A stretch of 11,035 nucleotides of DNA from Archangium sp. (lineage in GTDB: Bacteria; Myxococcota; Myxococcia; Myxococcales; Myxococcaceae). This document shows, in pieces, positions 1 to 5,678 of the stretch. Both the position numbers and the translations under genes were made by a program. The stretch is from positions 1 to 11,035 of the forward strand of contig JAEUJT010000354.1 of assembly GCA_016793525.1 (NCBI GenBank). Direction: 5' to 3'. Position 1 is the first letter of the stretch; each line of letters begins with the position of its first letter. The notes under the pieces are model-generated. The model saw only the letters and a program-made list of their open reading frames with translations. It searched no databases and had not been told where the DNA came from.

Positions 1-305
1 GCGCGCCCGAGCGCCGCGAGGTGCTTCGCCTTGTTTCGGTACAACCCCACGCTGCGAATGAACGGCTCGATGTCGGCCGGCGTGGCGGCGGCGTAGGCCT
101 GCGCGGTGGTGAAGCGCGCGAAGAGCGCCGGCGTCACCAGGTTCACGCGTTTGTCGGTGGTCTGCGCCGAGAGCAGCACCGCCACCAACAGCTCGAGGGG
201 CGAGGCGAAATCGAGCTCGATGCGGGCCTCCGGCATCGCGGCGTCGAGGCGCTGATACACGGCTTCGGCGCGGGCTCGCTGCTGCGCCACGGTCGGTCGG
301 CCCAT
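1..305 (-). CDS. nth: Endonuclease III, N-terminal part (runs off the window)
   Basis: This is the start of a base-excision-repair DNA glycosylase/AP lyase that removes oxidised pyrimidines. Reading leftward from ATG at 305-303, about 101 residues are visible. They include the family stretch PLELLVAVLLSAQTTDKRVN (about residues 37-56) and later IRSVGLYRNKAKHL, both closely matching the E. coli Nth N-terminal helices (PFELLIAVLLSAQATD and IKTIGLYNSKAENI). The helix-hairpin-helix lysine, the catalytic aspartate and the 4Fe-4S cysteines would lie beyond position 1 and cannot be checked. No good Shine-Dalgarno sequence precedes the ATG. The start codon sits inside a CATG shared with the first possible start of the divergent peptidase gene. 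The family call is secure. Whether the gene is intact is unknown. Confidence 0.9.
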   Translation of the reverse strand, partial: MGRPTVAQQRARAEAVYQRLDAAMPEARIELDFASPLELLVAVLLSAQTTDKRVNLVTPALFARFTTAQAYAAATPADIEPFIRSVGLYRNKAKHLAALGR

Positions 306-1260
306 GAATACAGACGGTACAGTTGGTAGCCGGCCCGCGCCCGGTGTTATTTTCCCCCTGGTGCGCGGCGTGCTGGTGCTTCTGTGTGTGTGTGGGTGTG
401 CTTCCGCACCACCTGCGAAAATGACGTTCGACGAGGCCATGGGCTGGTCGGCGACCCACGCGCGTCAACGAACGGCGCCCATCGATGATCCACGCGCGTC
501 GGCCCGGCTCGCCGAGGCGCTGCGCGCGTTCATGGCCAAGGCGAGCGCACATCGAAAAACCGCCACCGCCGGAGCGCCGATGCCCACCGCCCAACTCGAG
601 GCGTGGAACGCGATGCTCGACGAGGTCGAGCGCTTCGTGGCGCAACCTGCGAAGGAGACCTCGATGCTCGACACCGTTCGCACGCGGCTGCAGCTGGAGA
701 CCGCCTTCGAGAGCGACGGCGCGGTGTACGGCGACGTGCCCCCCGAGGTGGCGGGCCGAGTCACCCACGGGCTGCGTACCCTCGCGGTGCGGTTGTCGAC
801 CTTGGCCGCCGCGAAGCAGCGCCGGCGCCCGGTGACGCGCTTCCAGTGGCCGCTGTTGCCGGTGGTGGTGACCAGCCCCTTTGGCACCCGGCTCCACCCC
901 ATCGCCGGGGAATACCGGTTCCACTCCGGCATCGACCTGTTGGCCGAGCCGTCGCAGTCGATCTACGCGGCCGAGGCGGGCACGGTGGTCTTCTCGGGGT
1001 GGAACAGCGGTCACGGCAAACAGGTCGAGGTGCACCACGATTCGCACCTCACCACCCGCTACAGCCACCTCGACGCGCTGCTGGTGGAAGAGGGGCAGAC
1101 GGTGAAGCGCGGCGAGCTTCTCGGGCTGGCGGGCATGACGGGGGCGGCCACCGGCGTGCACCTGCACTTCGAGCTGCGCCGCGACGGTGACGCCATCGAC
1201 CCCTCGAGCGTGCTCGAGCTGCCCCTCGACGGGCCCGCGGTGGCGGGAGCCCAGCAGTGA
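304..1260 (+). CDS. M23 (LytM-type) metallopeptidase, predicted lipoprotein
   Basis: A 318-residue predicted cell-wall endopeptidase, or a degenerate LytM-type regulator of wall hydrolases, probably acting in the periplasm. The C-terminal LytM domain spans about residues 183-303. It carries the usual zinc ligands: H207 and D211 in FHSGID, and H288 in the HLHFE motif, with H286 as the other catalytic-site histidine; Y253-S254-H255 is the conserved YSH. All key residues are present, so an active enzyme is expected. The N-terminus has a hydrophobic stretch (GVLVLLCV) followed by CGC, with C32 as the likely lipidated cysteine. The middle (about 55-175) is helical and charged and matches no domain I recognise. 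The start is uncertain: ATG 304 lacks an SD and overlaps the nth start, while GTG 361 would give a short lipoprotein signal beginning MRGVLVLLC and leave room for a promoter. The stop overlaps the next gene, implying co-transcription. Confidence 0.88.
   Translation: MNTDGTVGSRPAPGVIFPLVRGVLVLLCVCGCASAPPAKMTFDEAMGWSATHARQRTAPIDDPRASARLAEALRAFMAKASAHRKTATAGAPMPTAQLEAWNAMLDEVERFVAQPAKETSMLDTVRTRLQLETAFESDGAVYGDVPPEVAGRVTHGLRTLAVRLSTLAAAKQRRRPVTRFQWPLLPVVVTSPFGTRLHPIAGEYRFHSGIDLLAEPSQSIYAAEAGTVVFSGWNSGHGKQVEVHHDSHLTTRYSHLDALLVEEGQTVKRGELLGLAGMTGAATGVHLHFELRRDGDAIDPSSVLELPLDGPAVAGAQQ
383..394 (+). repeat. (TG)6 dinucleotide tract inside the peptidase signal peptide
   Basis: Six uninterrupted TG units, followed by GG and two more TG units, encode the LCVCGC end of the signal peptide of the M23 lipoprotein. 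A gain or loss of one unit would shift the frame of the peptidase. The tract is short, so it may only reflect codon choice for Cys and Val. Confidence 0.6.
1245..1249 (+). promoter_or_regulatory. Ribosome binding site for the small coupled gene
   Basis: GGGAG lies 7 nt before the GTG at 1257 and inside the last codons of the peptidase gene. It supports GTG 1257 as the start of the downstream gene, whose GTGA overlaps the peptidase stop. Confidence 0.6.
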
Positions 1261-1649
1261 CGGCGCTGGTCGATTCACTCGTGGCGCAGGCGTTCGATCG
1301 CGCGTCGGTGACCGAGGCCAACCAGGCCATCGACGCGGCGCGGGCGCGGTACGGAGGAGACGGTGGGCCCGCAACGAGCTACGAAATCGCGCTGCCGGGC
1401 TTCGACATCGACACGTTTCTCACCGGCCGGGCGCTGCCCAAGCTCATCTACTTTCTCGACTGCCGGGGAGAGCGGCCACCTGCCGCGCCGACGACCTTCG
1501 TCTCGCTCTTCACGCCGACTGGCCTGTTCTTCATCGATGCCGGGGCGGTGGCGCTGACGTTGGGTGCCGCGCTCGGGTTGAGCCCAGCCGAGCTGGTACG
1601 GCGGTACGGCGAGCGAGGCACCGGCGACCCGAAGCGGCTGGGCGCCTGA
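1257..1649 (+). CDS. Conserved-looking hypothetical protein, coupled to the M23 peptidase
   Basis: A 130-residue protein of unrecognised family. It has no signal peptide and no transmembrane helix, so it is probably cytoplasmic. Features visible are an acidic/hydrophobic core (LPGFDIDTFLTGRALPKLIY, about residues 46-65), a single cysteine in FLDCRGE, a segment FVSLFTPTGLFFIDAGA, and a basic C-terminus. The start is GTG 1257, chosen because it follows a GGGAG at 7 nt and forms a GTGA overlap with the peptidase stop. That arrangement normally means translational coupling, so the protein probably works with, or is at least co-expressed with, the cell-wall enzyme. Codon use matches its neighbours, with mostly G or C in third position, which supports real coding. 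No function can be given from sequence alone. Confidence 0.75.
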   Translation: MTALVDSLVAQAFDRASVTEANQAIDAARARYGGDGGPATSYEIALPGFDIDTFLTGRALPKLIYFLDCRGERPPAAPTTFVSLFTPTGLFFIDAGAVALTLGAALGLSPAELVRRYGERGTGDPKRLGA

Positions 1650-1659
1650 CGTGCCTCGC
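1613..1659. terminator. Possible stem-loop between convergent genes
   Basis: GCGAGGCAC (1613-1621) and GTGCCTCGC (1651-1659) are perfect 9-bp inverted copies separated by 29 nt, spanning the stop codon of the small unknown gene and lying just before the 3' end of the convergent HU gene. The location suits a bidirectional terminator, but the loop is long and no T-tract follows on either strand, so this is a weak call. Confidence 0.25.
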
Positions 1660-1671
1660 GTTCAGCGAGCC

Positions 1672-1941
1672 TTACAGCGTGTCCTTCAGCTCTTTCGCCG
1701 GGCGGAAGCCAATGGTCTTGGTCGCCTTCAGCTTCATGATTTCGTTGGTCTGCGGGTTGCGAATCTTGCGCGCCTTGCGGGTGCGAATGGTCCACGTGCC
1801 GAAGCCCGGGTAGCTGAAGCGCGCTTCCTTCTTCACCGCGCTGCCGATGTTGTCGAACACCACGTCGATGATGGCGGCCGCCGACTTCTTGGTCAGCTTG
1901 CTCTTCAGCGCCACAGCCTCAACCAATTCTGCTTTCGTCAT
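1672..1941 (-). CDS. HU-family DNA-binding protein
   Basis: An 89-residue histone-like nucleoid protein of the HU/IHF family, which binds and bends DNA as a dimer. The whole fold is present: N-terminal helices (MTKAELVEAV..., about 1-38), the GFGTW turn (46-50), and the DNA-binding arm with the signature RKARKIRNPQTNE (55-67). In that signature R61-N62-P63 includes the proline that intercalates between base pairs. The C-terminus (GFRPAKELKDTL) matches HU. The length is that of a normal HU subunit (about 90 residues), without the lysine/alanine-rich tail of mycobacterial HU. The ATG at 1941 is chosen over an upstream in-frame ATG at 2034 because it begins the HU fold exactly and has a strong SD. 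The gene converges with the small gene to its left and diverges from the beta-helix lipoprotein gene. Confidence 0.95.
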   Translation of the reverse strand: MTKAELVEAVALKSKLTKKSAAAIIDVVFDNIGSAVKKEARFSYPGFGTWTIRTRKARKIRNPQTNEIMKLKATKTIGFRPAKELKDTL

Positions 1942-1948
1942 GTGTGTG

Positions 1949-1957
1949 CTCCCTCCC
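1949..1957 (-). promoter_or_regulatory. Strong ribosome binding site of the HU gene
   Basis: On the minus strand this reads GGGAGGGAG, followed by 7 nt and then the HU ATG at 1941. It contains GGAGG-like pairing and fixes the HU start against the longer open frame reaching 2034. Confidence 0.75.
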
Positions 1958-1961
1958 GGGT

Positions 1962-1979
1962 TCGCAGCGATGGCTGCGA
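1962..1979 (-). promoter_or_regulatory. Hairpin in the HU 5' leader
   Basis: TCGCAGC (1962-1968) and GCTGCGA (1973-1979) form a perfect 7-bp stem with a 4-nt loop. It sits 4 bp from the SD of the HU gene and would be in the 5' leader of HU mRNA. It has no U-tract. It could stabilise the leader or modulate ribosome access, or be a protein-binding dyad. Confidence 0.45.
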
Positions 1980-1988
1980 GGGGGCGGC

Positions 1989-2018
1989 GAAGTACCAAAC
2001 ACAACACAGACACGTCAA
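1989..2018 (-). promoter_or_regulatory. Candidate promoter of the HU gene
   Basis: On the minus strand TTGACG (2018-2013) is a near-consensus -35 box. Eighteen bases later comes TACTTC (1994-1989), a poor -10 box. The predicted transcript start near 1982 would give a leader of about 40 nt containing the hairpin and the SD. The surrounding 1990-2070 stretch is much richer in A and T than the coding DNA on either side. An 8-bp direct repeat with one mismatch (ACATGTCT and ACGTGTCT, 15 bp apart on the minus strand) overlaps the -35 box. Confidence 0.4.
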
Positions 2019-2035
2019 TGTGAGACATGTACAAC

Positions 2036-2064
2036 TTGGCGTAATTTCTTGTATTGATCTGAAT
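2036..2064 (+). promoter_or_regulatory. Weak candidate promoter of the beta-helix lipoprotein gene
   Basis: TTGGCG (2036-2041), a 17-bp spacer and CTGAAT (2059-2064) give a weak sigma-70-like pair in the AT-rich island that also holds the HU promoter on the other strand. The position is reasonable, about 70 bp before the ATG, but the box matches are only partial. Confidence 0.22.
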
Positions 2065-2072
2065 CTCAGGGG

Positions 2073-2137
2073 TCGCGATCAGGGGCGCGCCGCAACCGCG
2101 GGGAATCGCCCTGGAATTCGTCGCCGGCTGATCGCGA
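2073..2137. repeat. 10-bp inverted repeat just before the beta-helix gene
   Basis: TCGCGATCAG (2073-2082) and CTGATCGCGA (2128-2137) are perfect inverted copies, with 45 bp between them. The right copy ends one base before the ATG at 2139. They could be two half-sites for a regulator or the stem of a leader structure that would occlude the start codon. Confidence 0.5.
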
Positions 2138-2138
2138 G

Positions 2139-3590
2139 ATGAGGCACGGAGATCGTGTTTTCGGCGTGCTGATGGTGGCCGGCGCGCTCGCGTGTCACCC
2201 AGTCGTCGTTCCAGTGCCGCTGGAAAATTCTGCTCCGGTTGAACGGTATGTCGACGCCTCCGCCGCTCCCGACGGTGACGGCAGCGCTTCGGCGCCGTGG
2301 AGAACGTTGCCGACCCCGTTCCCTCCGGGGGACTCGGTGGTGCACCTGCTGTCTGGCCTCTACACCGGGCCGTTTTCGGTGCCTCCCGGCGTGGTGCTCG
2401 AGGGGCGCGGCGCGGTGGTGGTGACGCGAGAAGGCGACGGGTCGGTGGTGGAGATGACCGGCGGCGTGCTGCGCGGGCTCTCCATTCAGGGCGGGGCCAT
2501 TGGCGTGGAGGTGCGCGGCGAGGTGGTGCTCGAGCGCGTCCACGTCAGCGGGCAGCGTGAGGCGGGCGTCGTGGTTCGCGAGGGCGCGTCGCTGAGGCTG
2601 CGCGGAGGAACCTTCGTCAGCCGCATGGCCGAGGCCCGGGTGGTGGTCGTTCGAGGCGGCGCGGCGCAGCTCGATGACGTGACCTTCTCGGGGAGCTACC
2701 CGCGCGGCGTCGAGGCGGTTCAGGCGCAGGTGACGTTGCAGAACGTGCGCTTCGAGGGCGGGCGCATCGGGCTCCACGCGGTCGATTCGCGGAGCGGCCT
2801 ACAGCAGGTCTCGGCGACCGGCGGCACCGGGCCCGCCTTCTTCGCCGCGCGCGGCTCACTCGACGGAAGCGACCTCACGGTCCTCGGGCACGAATACGCG
2901 GTGCAGACGGGCGCGGGCACGACGGTGACGCTGACGCGGCTGTCGTCGAAGCGCGCGTTGATGAGCGCGGTGTCGCTCGTGGGCTCCACGGCCAGGCTGA
3001 CTGAGCTCGACCTCGAGGGGAGCGGCGCGCACGGCGGCCTGACGTCGCTCGACTCCGCGCTGACGGTGACGGGGCTCCGGGTGCGGCGCGCGACGGCGAT
3101 GGCGGTGTTCATTCGCAAAGGCCAGGCGCACATCGACGGGCTCGAGGTCGAGGGCGTGGCGGCGGAGCGCGCGGCTGGGAGCCCCTCGTTGGGCGACGCG
3201 GTGCACGTTCGAGACGCGACGGTGCAGGGCGGCCAGTGGCGCATTCGCGACGTCGAAGGCAGCGCCGTGTACGCGGCGGCTTTCTCAACCGTCACCGTTG
3301 ACTCCATCGACGCCCAACGGAGCGCCGTCAGCGCGATTACCGCGGAGAACGGCGCGTCAGTCTCCGTGAAGACCCTCACCGTCGGTGGCGCGCTCGAGGC
3401 AGGGGCCGTGGCGCTCGAGCGCGGCGTGCTGCACTTCGACCGCTACGAGGCGCGGGGGGTGACGGTTCCACTCTGGGTCGACTGCGCGCAAGGTGCGTCG
3501 GCGCACGTTGGAGAGCTGCGTACCTCCACCCCGCCCCTGACGAGCAGCTGCGTGCGCATCGACGCCGCGCCGCGCGACGGGCTTCGGTAG
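2139..3590 (+). CDS. Right-handed parallel beta-helix lipoprotein
   Basis: A 483-residue predicted exported lipoprotein. The N-terminus (RVFGVLMVAGALAC) is a lipoprotein-like signal peptide with C19 as the likely lipidated residue. Next comes the segment starting YVDASAAPDGDGS and ending APWRTL (about 37-57), typical of DUF1565-type beta-helix proteins that begin with YV..sGsD.ndGt...PW.tl. The rest is a long series of short hydrophobic strands separated by Gly/Asn turns (GVVLEGRG, GVLRGLSIQGG, GEVVLERVHVSG), as in pectate-lyase-like solenoids. No catalytic site is evident, so a binding, adhesion or surface role is as likely as polysaccharide cleavage. Two cysteines near the C-terminus (DCAQ and SSCV) could pair. 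Start ATG 2139 lacks a clear SD; GTG 2166 would cut the signal too short. It diverges from the HU gene. Confidence 0.8.
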   Translation: MRHGDRVFGVLMVAGALACHPVVVPVPLENSAPVERYVDASAAPDGDGSASAPWRTLPTPFPPGDSVVHLLSGLYTGPFSVPPGVVLEGRGAVVVTREGDGSVVEMTGGVLRGLSIQGGAIGVEVRGEVVLERVHVSGQREAGVVVREGASLRLRGGTFVSRMAEARVVVVRGGAAQLDDVTFSGSYPRGVEAVQAQVTLQNVRFEGGRIGLHAVDSRSGLQQVSATGGTGPAFFAARGSLDGSDLTVLGHEYAVQTGAGTTVTLTRLSSKRALMSAVSLVGSTARLTELDLEGSGAHGGLTSLDSALTVTGLRVRRATAMAVFIRKGQAHIDGLEVEGVAAERAAGSPSLGDAVHVRDATVQGGQWRIRDVEGSAVYAAAFSTVTVDSIDAQRSAVSAITAENGASVSVKTLTVGGALEAGAVALERGVLHFDRYEARGVTVPLWVDCAQGASAHVGELRTSTPPLTSSCVRIDAAPRDGLR

Positions 3591-3687
3591 GGGGTGTCGG
3601 CGCAGGTGTGGTCCGAGCGGAGGTACGACCCGCTCTCGAAGCGAACGGCGTCTCGCCCCGAGGAGGCCACCTTCGCCAGGTCGCGGA
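3591..3687. other. Intergenic stretch with codon-like composition, possible gene remnant
   Basis: No confident gene lies between the beta-helix stop and the TetR stop. Nevertheless, every third base from about 3570 to 3710 is almost always G or C. On the minus strand the phase fits a protein-like reading (SCANGMIRDLAKVASSGRD, then AVRFESGSYLRSD), in a different frame from the TetR tail and without an SD before its ATG at 3691. The same third positions also fit the plus-strand frame read past the beta-helix TAG, so the strand cannot be decided by composition alone. A decayed or truncated gene is the simplest reading. No terminator with a T-tract is visible. Confidence 0.3.
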
Positions 3688-4431
3688 TCATGCCGTTCGC
3701 GCAAGACCACGGCGTTGTCTCGTTGGTCCCTCGCTTCGTCCCCCTCGGTGCGCGCGCCCCTCCGTGGAAACGTGCTTCGCCGGCGCGTCCAGGTTGGCGT
3801 GGTTTCGTCTCGCCGAGGCCCCGGGCGTCGAGCGCAGCACCGCAGCGGCCAGCGATTCGGCGAAAGCGTCATCGAGCCGGCCGCGGAACAAGAGACGGTA
3901 CCAGATGGCGCCGAGGGTCATATCGAGGCACACCTCGATGTCGGCTTCGGCGGAGACCTGCCCCGCGTCGATGGCGCGCTTGAAGAGGGCCCGCCAGTGC
4001 TCACGACGAACGTTCTGGAAAAGGGTGCGGAGGTCGCGGTGCACGTTGTCGTCGAACTGTGCCTCGGCGAGGAGCCCGGTGATGGCGCGCGCAACGCGAG
4101 GGCGGCGCAAGGTCCGGAGCGCGCGGCGCATGAACTCGAGCAGGTCGTCTTCGAAGCGGCCACTGTTGGGCGCGGGGGTGCGCTCTCCGAACGTGCCGGC
4201 GTAGGCCTCCATCACCAGCGCCGACTTCGAGGGCCACCACTTGTAGATGGTCTGCTTCGACACTCCGGCTTCGGCAGCGATGCCCTCGATGGTGAGGGTG
4301 CGCAGGGAACCGCGCTCGAGCAGCTCCACCGTGGCGTCGAGAATCGCGCGGTGGCTTTCGTTGCACCGGGGCCGCCCAGCGCCTTTGGGGCGCTCGCTCG
4401 TGGGCGCCTCCACGCGGGGGGCGACCCTCAT
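3688..4431 (-). CDS. TetR-family transcriptional regulator, last gene of the efflux operon
   Basis: A 247-residue one-component repressor-type regulator. The TetR DNA-binding domain is at about residues 25-75, with the helix-turn-helix LTIEGIAAEAGVSKQTIYKWW (46-66), the hallmark of the family, and SKSALV after it. The C-terminal ligand/dimer domain (about 90-200) resembles the TetR_C_11 type. Residues 200-247 form an extra basic, Arg/Gly-rich tail; TetR proteins usually end near residue 200, and the last 19 codons lose the GC-rich third positions of the rest. The start is ATG 4431, which forms an ATGA overlap with the tolC-like stop; an upstream GTG at 4443 is less likely. Its position at the end of the pump operon suggests autoregulation and repression of efflux, relieved by a pump substrate. 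The target and ligand are inferred, not shown. Confidence 0.9.
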   Translation of the reverse strand: MRVAPRVEAPTSERPKGAGRPRCNESHRAILDATVELLERGSLRTLTIEGIAAEAGVSKQTIYKWWPSKSALVMEAYAGTFGERTPAPNSGRFEDDLLEFMRRALRTLRRPRVARAITGLLAEAQFDDNVHRDLRTLFQNVRREHWRALFKRAIDAGQVSAEADIEVCLDMTLGAIWYRLLFRGRLDDAFAESLAAAVLRSTPGASARRNHANLDAPAKHVSTEGRAHRGGRSEGPTRQRRGLARTA

Positions 4432-5678
4432 TTCGCGCCCCACACGCCGCAGGCCACCAGCACGTCGACCCGCGCCAGCTCTGCCTGTGCCCTGGCCACG
4501 CTCGCGTTGGTCGCCGCGTCGCGGGAGGCGCGCTCGGCGTCGACGAGCTCGATGCTCGTGCCCGCACCTTCTTGGTACGACACCTGGGCCATGCGCAGCG
4601 CTTCCGCCGCGAGCTCGGCAGACGCGGTGGCGGCCTCGGCCCCTTGCGCGCGCGCCGCGGCTTGAGCCAACGCGGCCCGCGCGTCACCCAGCGCCCGCTG
4701 CACGGTTTCGTCGCGCTGGCCCAACGCTGCGTGGAGCGCGGCCACCCGGTCTTGCCGCAGCCCCGAGCGCGCGCTCCCGTCGTAGAGCGGCTGCGTCAAG
4801 GCAATGGTGGCGGTGAAGCCGACGTTGGGTTGGGTCGGCGTCGCCGGAGACTGGAGGAACGGCGTGAAGCCACCGACCAGCGTGGGCACATGGTCTGTCC
4901 AGCTCTCGTCGACGCGCCGCCGCGCCACGGCCACCCGCGCCTCGGCCGCCGCCACGTCGCCGCGCAGGCGCACCAACGCCGCCGCGTCGTCCTCCGAAGG
5001 AAGCGCGGGAATGGTCGGCTCGCCTTCGGTCACCGCCGGCGTCTCCAAGCCGAGCACCACGCCGAGTGTCTCCCGCGACGCCGCCAGCTCCGCGCGCGCT
5101 TGGGCCCACCGGTTCTCGTTGTCTTTCAGCTCGCGCTTGGCGCGCACCACGTCGAGCTGCGTGCCGAGGCCACCTTCTCCGCGCCGGGAGGCGAGCTCGA
5201 GCTGCCGGGTCGAGGTCTGCGCCGCGCGCTCGGCGATCTCCACCAGCTGGGTCTGCAGCCGCACCTGGTACCACGCGCGCGCCACCAGGCCGGTGATGAG
5301 CCGCTTGGCGTCCTCCGCGCCGAGCTGCTCGGCCTTCAACGCCTCCGCCGCTTGGCCCGACGCGAGCCACCGGTTCAGGGCCAGCAGCGGCAACTGAATC
5401 GAGAGGTTCGCGTTGAGCGAAGTCGCCGGCACCAAAACTCGGTCACCGAGCACGCGGTTGTTGTCGAGCTGGGTGAGGCCGGCGTTGATGGTCGCCGTCG
5501 GCAGCCACTGCGAGCGCGTCGTCGTGGCGGTCGCTTCGGCGCGCTCGGCGATGGCCAGGGCCTGGGCCAGGCGCGGGTTGGCCTGGAGCCCGCGGGCGAT
5601 GGCGGCGTCCAACGTGAAAGCCGGAGCGCTCGCGCTCAGCGTCGCCCACGCCGCGAGGGTGAGGGCCTCAAGCGCCAC
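4428..5678 (-). CDS. TolC-like outer-membrane efflux channel
   Basis: A 416-residue outer-membrane efflux protein that forms the trimeric exit duct of a tripartite pump. After a signal peptide (MALEALTLAAWATLSASAPA) the two tandem OEP repeats are visible: residues about 23-212, starting FTLDAAIARGLQANP with the common 'L..A...AL..NP' opening, and about 235-410. Each has long Ala/Arg/Glu-rich helices and a beta segment (NANLSIQLPLLALNRW in the first, GFTATIALTQPLYDG in the second). The length is normal for the family. There is no lipobox, so it is not an OprM-type lipoprotein. GTG 5678 is preferred to GTG 5711 because a GGAGG sits 9 nt before it and it starts directly at the signal peptide. 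It overlaps the adaptor gene by 11 bp and the TetR gene by 4 bp. Confidence 0.92.
   Translation of the reverse strand: MALEALTLAAWATLSASAPAFTLDAAIARGLQANPRLAQALAIAERAEATATTTRSQWLPTATINAGLTQLDNNRVLGDRVLVPATSLNANLSIQLPLLALNRWLASGQAAEALKAEQLGAEDAKRLITGLVARAWYQVRLQTQLVEIAERAAQTSTRQLELASRRGEGGLGTQLDVVRAKRELKDNENRWAQARAELAASRETLGVVLGLETPAVTEGEPTIPALPSEDDAAALVRLRGDVAAAEARVAVARRRVDESWTDHVPTLVGGFTPFLQSPATPTQPNVGFTATIALTQPLYDGSARSGLRQDRVAALHAALGQRDETVQRALGDARAALAQAAARAQGAEAATASAELAAEALRMAQVSYQEGAGTSIELVDAERASRDAATNASVARAQAELARVDVLVACGVWGAK

Noticed and set aside
465..932. Minus-strand open frame of 155 codons inside the M23 gene.
   Set aside because: The plus strand has a complete LytM domain with all zinc ligands; the opposite frame is Ser/Arg-rich and shows no domain.
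1942..2034. In-frame upstream extension of the HU gene by 31 codons.
   Set aside because: The HU fold begins exactly at ATG 1941, which has a strong SD; the extension covers the promoter region.
2037..2054. TGGC...TTGT sequence resembling a sigma-54 promoter upstream of the beta-helix gene.
   Set aside because: The distance between the GG and the downstream TTG is one base too long and the essential GC of the -12 element is missing.
3594..3983. Plus-strand open frame of 129 codons through the TetR 3' region.
   Set aside because: It is mostly antisense to TetR, has no SD and gives an Arg/Pro-rich sequence; only its first part overlaps the coding-like stretch discussed above.
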